DNA of 9,806 bases from assembly GCA_027297485.1 (NCBI GenBank), contig JAPUHZ010000154.1, positions 1 to 9,806 of the forward strand, given 5' to 3'. The DNA comes from Deltaproteobacteria bacterium (lineage in GTDB: Bacteria; Desulfobacterota_B; Binatia; UBA9968). Shown here in pieces: positions 7,484 to 9,806 of this stretch. Both the position numbers and the translations under genes were made by a program. Position 1 is the stretch's first letter, and each line of letters starts with the position of its first letter. The notes below the pieces were generated by a model. That model was given only the letters and a program-made list of their open reading frames with translations, was not told the origin of the DNA and made no database searches.

Positions 7484-8192
7484 TATTAAAGACGGTCAAT
7501 GCGTGCGTCTTTACCAGGGAGAGATGGATAAGGAGACGATTTATTTCGAGAGCCCTGTAGAGGCAGCAAAGCACTGGGTGGAGGAGGGTGCAGAACTGCT
7601 TCACGTTGTGGACCTGAACGGGGCCGTTGAGGGTCGTCCGGTTCACAAACTTGAGGTGGCAGCCATCTGCATGGGATTCAGTGTTCTAGTGGAAATGGGT
7701 GGAGGTCTAAGGTCTCTAGAGGCGGTCGAGGAGGCCCTAGCTACGGGTGTAGAGCGCGTGGTGGTGGGGACCGCAGCCTATGAAGACCGTGACTTTCTTC
7801 GCGCTGTCTGTAAGAAATTTCCCGGCAAGATTGTTGTCGGCATTGATGCCAGGGAGGGCCGAGTAGCGGTGAAGGGATGGAAGGAAACCACGTCTATGGA
7901 TGCTGTAGAACTGGCAAAACGGTGCGAGGAGGATGGCGCCTCACGGATCATCTATACAGATATCAGTCGCGATGGCACAAGTTTAGGAGTGAACGTCGAA
8001 GAGACTGTGCGTCTCGCCCGTGCGGTAAAGATCCCCATCATAGCCTCCGGTGGAGTGGCCTCACTGGATGATATCCGCCGCCTTAAGGGGCGGGAAAAAG
8101 ATGGGGTGGAAGGAGTCATCGTAGGCCGGGCTCTCTACAGTGGCGCCTTCACGTTGCGGGAGGCGATCGCAGTCAGCAAAGAGGCTTCATAG
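7461..8192 (+). CDS. hisA: ProFAR isomerase (HisA)
   Basis: HisA is a (beta/alpha)8 barrel that converts ProFAR to PRFAR, the substrate of HisF/HisH. The product has 243 residues, full length. The catalytic acid/base residues are Asp8 in 'IPAIDIKDGQCVRL' and Asp129 in 'VVGIDAREGRVAVKGW', with Thr166 in 'YTDISRDGT' in line with the Thermotoga enzyme. Phosphate is held by 'GGGLRS' (80-85), 'ASGGVAS' (195-201) and 'VGRALYSG' (221-228). The Trp after 'AVKG' favours HisA over HisF. A strong AAAGGGGGA at 7446-7454 precedes the ATG. hisA overlaps hisH by 23 bases, so the two are probably translationally coupled. It is the last gene of the plus-strand cluster; the convergent lipoprotein gene ends 18 bp beyond, so hisF and hisI do not follow as they do in many relatives. 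Confidence 0.97.
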   Translation: MLIIPAIDIKDGQCVRLYQGEMDKETIYFESPVEAAKHWVEEGAELLHVVDLNGAVEGRPVHKLEVAAICMGFSVLVEMGGGLRSLEAVEEALATGVERVVVGTAAYEDRDFLRAVCKKFPGKIVVGIDAREGRVAVKGWKETTSMDAVELAKRCEEDGASRIIYTDISRDGTSLGVNVEETVRLARAVKIPIIASGGVASLDDIRRLKGREKDGVEGVIVGRALYSGAFTLREAIAVSKEAS

Positions 8193-8212
8193 ATTTCCTG
8201 AAGACTCCCTTT
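8181..8212. terminator. Weak hairpin between convergent genes
   Basis: GAG-G-CTTCA (8181-8189) can pair with TGAAG-A-CTC (8199-8207) across one G/A mismatch, with a 9-base loop; CCCTTTAATT follows on the plus strand. The stem begins inside the last hisA codons and ends close to the stop of the minus-strand lipoprotein gene. It could end transcription from one or both sides, but the T-run is poor. Confidence 0.3.
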
Positions 8213-8618
8213 AATTGTACTCCGTGAAGTTGGAGACGCGCCACTGGTCTCCTTCTTTTTGTGCTACGATTAGCCAGCGGCGGCTAAACCTAGGGGCACC
8301 CTCTGCCAGGATCGTACCCTCATAGAGAAAAGAGGCTCGCTGCTCCCCTTCTTTTTTTTTCAATAGTCGATAGTGGATCGTGGGCTTGCGCGTCGAGGCA
8401 TCGATCGCCTGACCGGAGGTTAAGCGAATTTCTTCGTTGATTTTCCGTAAGGCAAGGCCGGCAACGTATTCTTTCGCTTTCTGAAGATTGATATGCACAT
8501 AGTGTTGGTCAACAAACTCCTCTACCACCCCCTGCGCAGTGCGGAGATCCCTGCCGCAAGCGCCGAGGAGGGCAGCTAACAGGCACAACAAGGCTATACA
8601 GGCAGAGAAGTTTTTCAT
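8211..8618 (-). CDS. Small lipoprotein of unknown function
   Basis: The product has 135 residues. It starts with a type II signal peptide: MKN, a hydrophobic stretch (about 5-18), and the lipobox L18-G19-A20-C21, so the mature protein of about 115 residues is expected to be lipid-anchored. Glycine rather than aspartate follows the Cys, which fits the outer membrane if the +2 rule applies. The mature part starts with a helical stretch ('AQGVVEEFVDQHYVHINLQKAKEYV') followed by alternating strands ending '...RRWLIVAQKEGDQWRVSNFTEYN'. This helix-then-sheet layout recalls NTF2-like or DUF4878-type proteins, but I cannot name the family. GAGAAAG lies a few bases before the ATG, within the end of the hydrolase gene; the gap is 7 bp, so the two are likely one operon. 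Confidence 0.85.
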   Translation of the reverse strand: MKNFSACIALLCLLAALLGACGRDLRTAQGVVEEFVDQHYVHINLQKAKEYVAGLALRKINEEIRLTSGQAIDASTRKPTIHYRLLKKKEGEQRASFLYEGTILAEGAPRFSRRWLIVAQKEGDQWRVSNFTEYN

Positions 8619-8625
8619 GGCTTTC

Positions 8626-9384
8626 TCACTGAAAATGTTGGGTGATCCAATCGATAGACTCCTTTAGGGCGTCTTCCAAGAGACAGGGGTTGGAGAGCCG
8701 GTGGTCCGCCCCCTTTAAGATGCAGATCCTCTTGGGACTCGTGAGTTGGCTATGAAGCTCATAGGCGTCCTCTACAGGGACGGTTTCATCCGCATCTCCA
8801 TGGATGACGAGCACAGGGCAAGAAATCTTCTTGGCGGCCTCAGGGATATTGATCTGTTGCAGGTCATCGAGAAACGAGGCGTTGATCCGCCGTCCATGAT
8901 AGGTGGCAAATCCCTCCTGGCGCCACTGCTTGACCTCTTCTTGGGTTAGAAGTCTCTCGGTGATGTTCTCTGGATGGAGCGGAGCTGCAATGGTGACGAG
9001 GGTAGTCACCCTTTTCTCTTTGGCGGCAAAGAGGAGGGCAACGGTCCCTCCCATGCTGGAGCCCAGGATGGCAATCTTTCTAATCTGGTATCGGAGCATA
9101 AATTTAAAGGCCGCCTGCAAGTCCTCGACTTCACCGCTGTAAGTGATCTCCTCGAATTTACCGCTCGACTCCCCCGCGTATGCGAAATCAAATCGCAAAG
9201 CTAGGATACCTCTTTCCGTAAGCATTCGGCTCAAGGAGACGAGCTTCCCGCTCTCCTTGTTGGATTCCATTCCGTGACAGAGTATCACAGCCGCAGGGGA
9301 TTCACTGCCTGCCGGATGGTGGAGCACCCCCTTTAGGGTCTGTCCTCGGCCGTTGGGAAAGGAGACTTGCTCTTCATCCTTCAT
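8626..9384 (-). CDS. Alpha/beta hydrolase, probable esterase
   Basis: The product has 252 residues with no signal peptide, so it is a cytoplasmic serine hydrolase. The oxyanion motif is 'ILCHGMESNK' with His37-Gly38. The nucleophile elbow 'ILGSSMGGTVALLF' puts Ser110 in GxSxG (108-112). Asp199 in 'HGDADETVPV' and His228 in 'GADHRL' complete the triad. An insertion at about 138-182 forms a small lid, as in single-domain bacterial esterases of the feruloyl/cinnamoyl-esterase type or the S33-like group. The true substrate is not shown. GGAG lies seven bases before the ATG, and an upstream frame ends in a TAATG overlap with that ATG. It is the first of two genes; the lipoprotein follows after 7 bp. 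The pair converges on the his cluster. Confidence 0.92.
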   Translation of the reverse strand: MKDEEQVSFPNGRGQTLKGVLHHPAGSESPAAVILCHGMESNKESGKLVSLSRMLTERGILALRFDFAYAGESSGKFEEITYSGEVEDLQAAFKFMLRYQIRKIAILGSSMGGTVALLFAAKEKRVTTLVTIAAPLHPENITERLLTQEEVKQWRQEGFATYHGRRINASFLDDLQQINIPEAAKKISCPVLVIHGDADETVPVEDAYELHSQLTSPKRICILKGADHRLSNPCLLEDALKESIDWITQHFQ

Positions 9385-9565
9385 TACGGGACTCCAGATT
9401 GCCGTTCAGTGATTAACATATTTTCGCCGCGGCTCAAAGGGTCGGCAAAAGCGGATTTTGCTTCGCCCCAACGATATTCAGTCAAGTCAGATATCAAGGC
9501 AGATGTAATATTTTCCTTGACATCACCCTCTTTAGCGAAAGGCAATAGTCTTACCTGAACAAGCC

Positions 9566-9602
9566 ATAACAAAATGGCATGACCGTTATGACAAAATGAT
9601 AT
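9566..9602. repeat. Pair of 15-bp direct repeats, 22 bp apart
   Basis: ATAACAAAATGGCAT (9566-9580) and ATGACAAAATGATAT (9588-9602) agree at 12 of 15 bases and start 22 bp apart, about two turns of the helix. The first copy also overlaps an inverted repeat, GCCAT/ATGGC (9563-9578). This arrangement fits an operator bound by a dimer on one face of the DNA, upstream of the hydrolase operon on one side and the promoter at 9661 on the other; that role is inference. Confidence 0.35.
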
Positions 9603-9660
9603 TGGACATGGTTTGAATTTGATGATAGAGAGCTGGCTTTAAGAATAACAACTTTTTCCC

Positions 9661-9688
9661 TTGACAAAGCCATTCCATTGAGTATAAA
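9661..9688 (+). promoter_or_regulatory. Sigma-70-type promoter pointing out of the window
   Basis: TTGACA (9661-9666, 6/6) and TATAAA (9683-9688, 5/6) are separated by 16 bases. It is the best match to the consensus that I found in the window. Transcription would start near 9695 and run right, out of the window, into a gene or RNA I cannot see. Confidence 0.6.
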
Positions 9689-9750
9689 GGCCAAAGTCTA
9701 CGAGTTAAGGGAAGCTAAATCGGGGTGATTAGATTATTTACACACACGAA

Positions 9751-9775
9751 GAAGTGTTAACAAAAGTGACACTTC
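9751..9775 (+). other. Hairpin in the leader after the outward promoter
   Basis: GAAGTGT (9751-9757) pairs perfectly with ACACTTC (9769-9775) around an 11-base loop. The palindrome TGTTAACA (9755-9762) overlaps the left arm. No T-run follows, so it is not an intrinsic terminator; it may be an operator or an RNA structure in the 5' untranslated region of the next gene. Confidence 0.4.
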
Positions 9776-9806
9776 CCGTAAAAGCCCTCCGGTTGGTGTA
9801 AAAAGG

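Larger units (their letters stand above)
9385..9806. other. AT-rich stretch without a convincing gene
   Basis: This is the only gene-free stretch above 300 bases in the window. It is visibly richer in A and T than the genes, most of all after 9560. A 62-codon minus-strand frame (TTG at 9572 to TAA at 9384) and a 42-codon plus-strand stretch without a start (9600-9725) are open, but neither resembles a protein I know. It holds the 5' region of the hydrolase operon on the minus strand, two 15-base direct repeats, an outward sigma-70-type promoter and a hairpin, described separately. Confidence 0.6.

Noticed and set aside
9600..9728. Protein-like open stretch of 42 codons on the plus strand (contains 'EFDDRELALRITTFSLDKA')
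   Set aside because: An in-frame TGA at 9597-9599 closes it upstream, it has no usable start except a late TTG, and it coincides with a strong promoter. It might be the remnant of a decayed gene, but I cannot support that.
1..9806. CRISPR array, toxin-antitoxin pair, phage or defence genes
   Set aside because: There are no regularly spaced repeats and no integrase, transposase, nuclease or toxin-like proteins; the window is mainly housekeeping genes.

Overview
The window reads as a stretch of bacterial chromosome from a Gram-negative organism with moderately high GC in the genes. The order rpmE-prfA-prmC-murA followed by his genes is one I associate with Desulfobacterota (Geobacter-like) and similar deep lineages such as NC10/Methylomirabilota. 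A lipoprotein with a clean type II signal peptide fits a Gram-negative cell. The lineage is inferred from gene order and general look, not from any search.

Layout. (1) Positions 15-809 hold a soluble coiled-coil protein of unknown function. (2) Positions 810-1064 are non-coding, with several hairpins built from alternating GGAGG and CCTCC blocks, leading into rpmE (ribosomal protein L31), which ends in a strong intrinsic terminator. (3) prfA (release factor 1) and prmC (its glutamine methyltransferase) follow. They are separated by a 127-bp inverted-repeat element flanked by a 7-bp direct repeat, which looks like a MITE-type insertion. (4) The 3' end of prmC runs into an imperfect seven-unit heptanucleotide array just before murA. 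(5) murA, hisD, hisB, hisH and hisA are packed with small gaps or overlaps and look like one transcription unit. (6) Convergent to them, on the minus strand, are an alpha/beta hydrolase gene and a small lipoprotein gene, 7 bp apart. (7) Positions 9385-9806 are AT-richer with no convincing gene; they carry a good sigma-70-type promoter pointing out of the window, direct repeats and hairpins.

How the genes work together. L31, RF1 and PrmC serve translation, and PrmC methylates the GGQ glutamine of RF1. MurA commits UDP-GlcNAc to peptidoglycan. HisB, HisH, HisA and HisD cover part of histidine synthesis; hisG, hisE/I, hisF and hisC are not in the window and must lie elsewhere if the pathway is complete. 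The hydrolase/lipoprotein pair is probably a separate two-gene operon of unknown physiological role.

Most of the window is ordinary housekeeping DNA. I do not see a new multi-gene system. The points most worth a second look are the MITE-like element with its apparent target-site duplication, the heptamer array that writes the C-terminus of PrmC, and the structured leader in front of rpmE.
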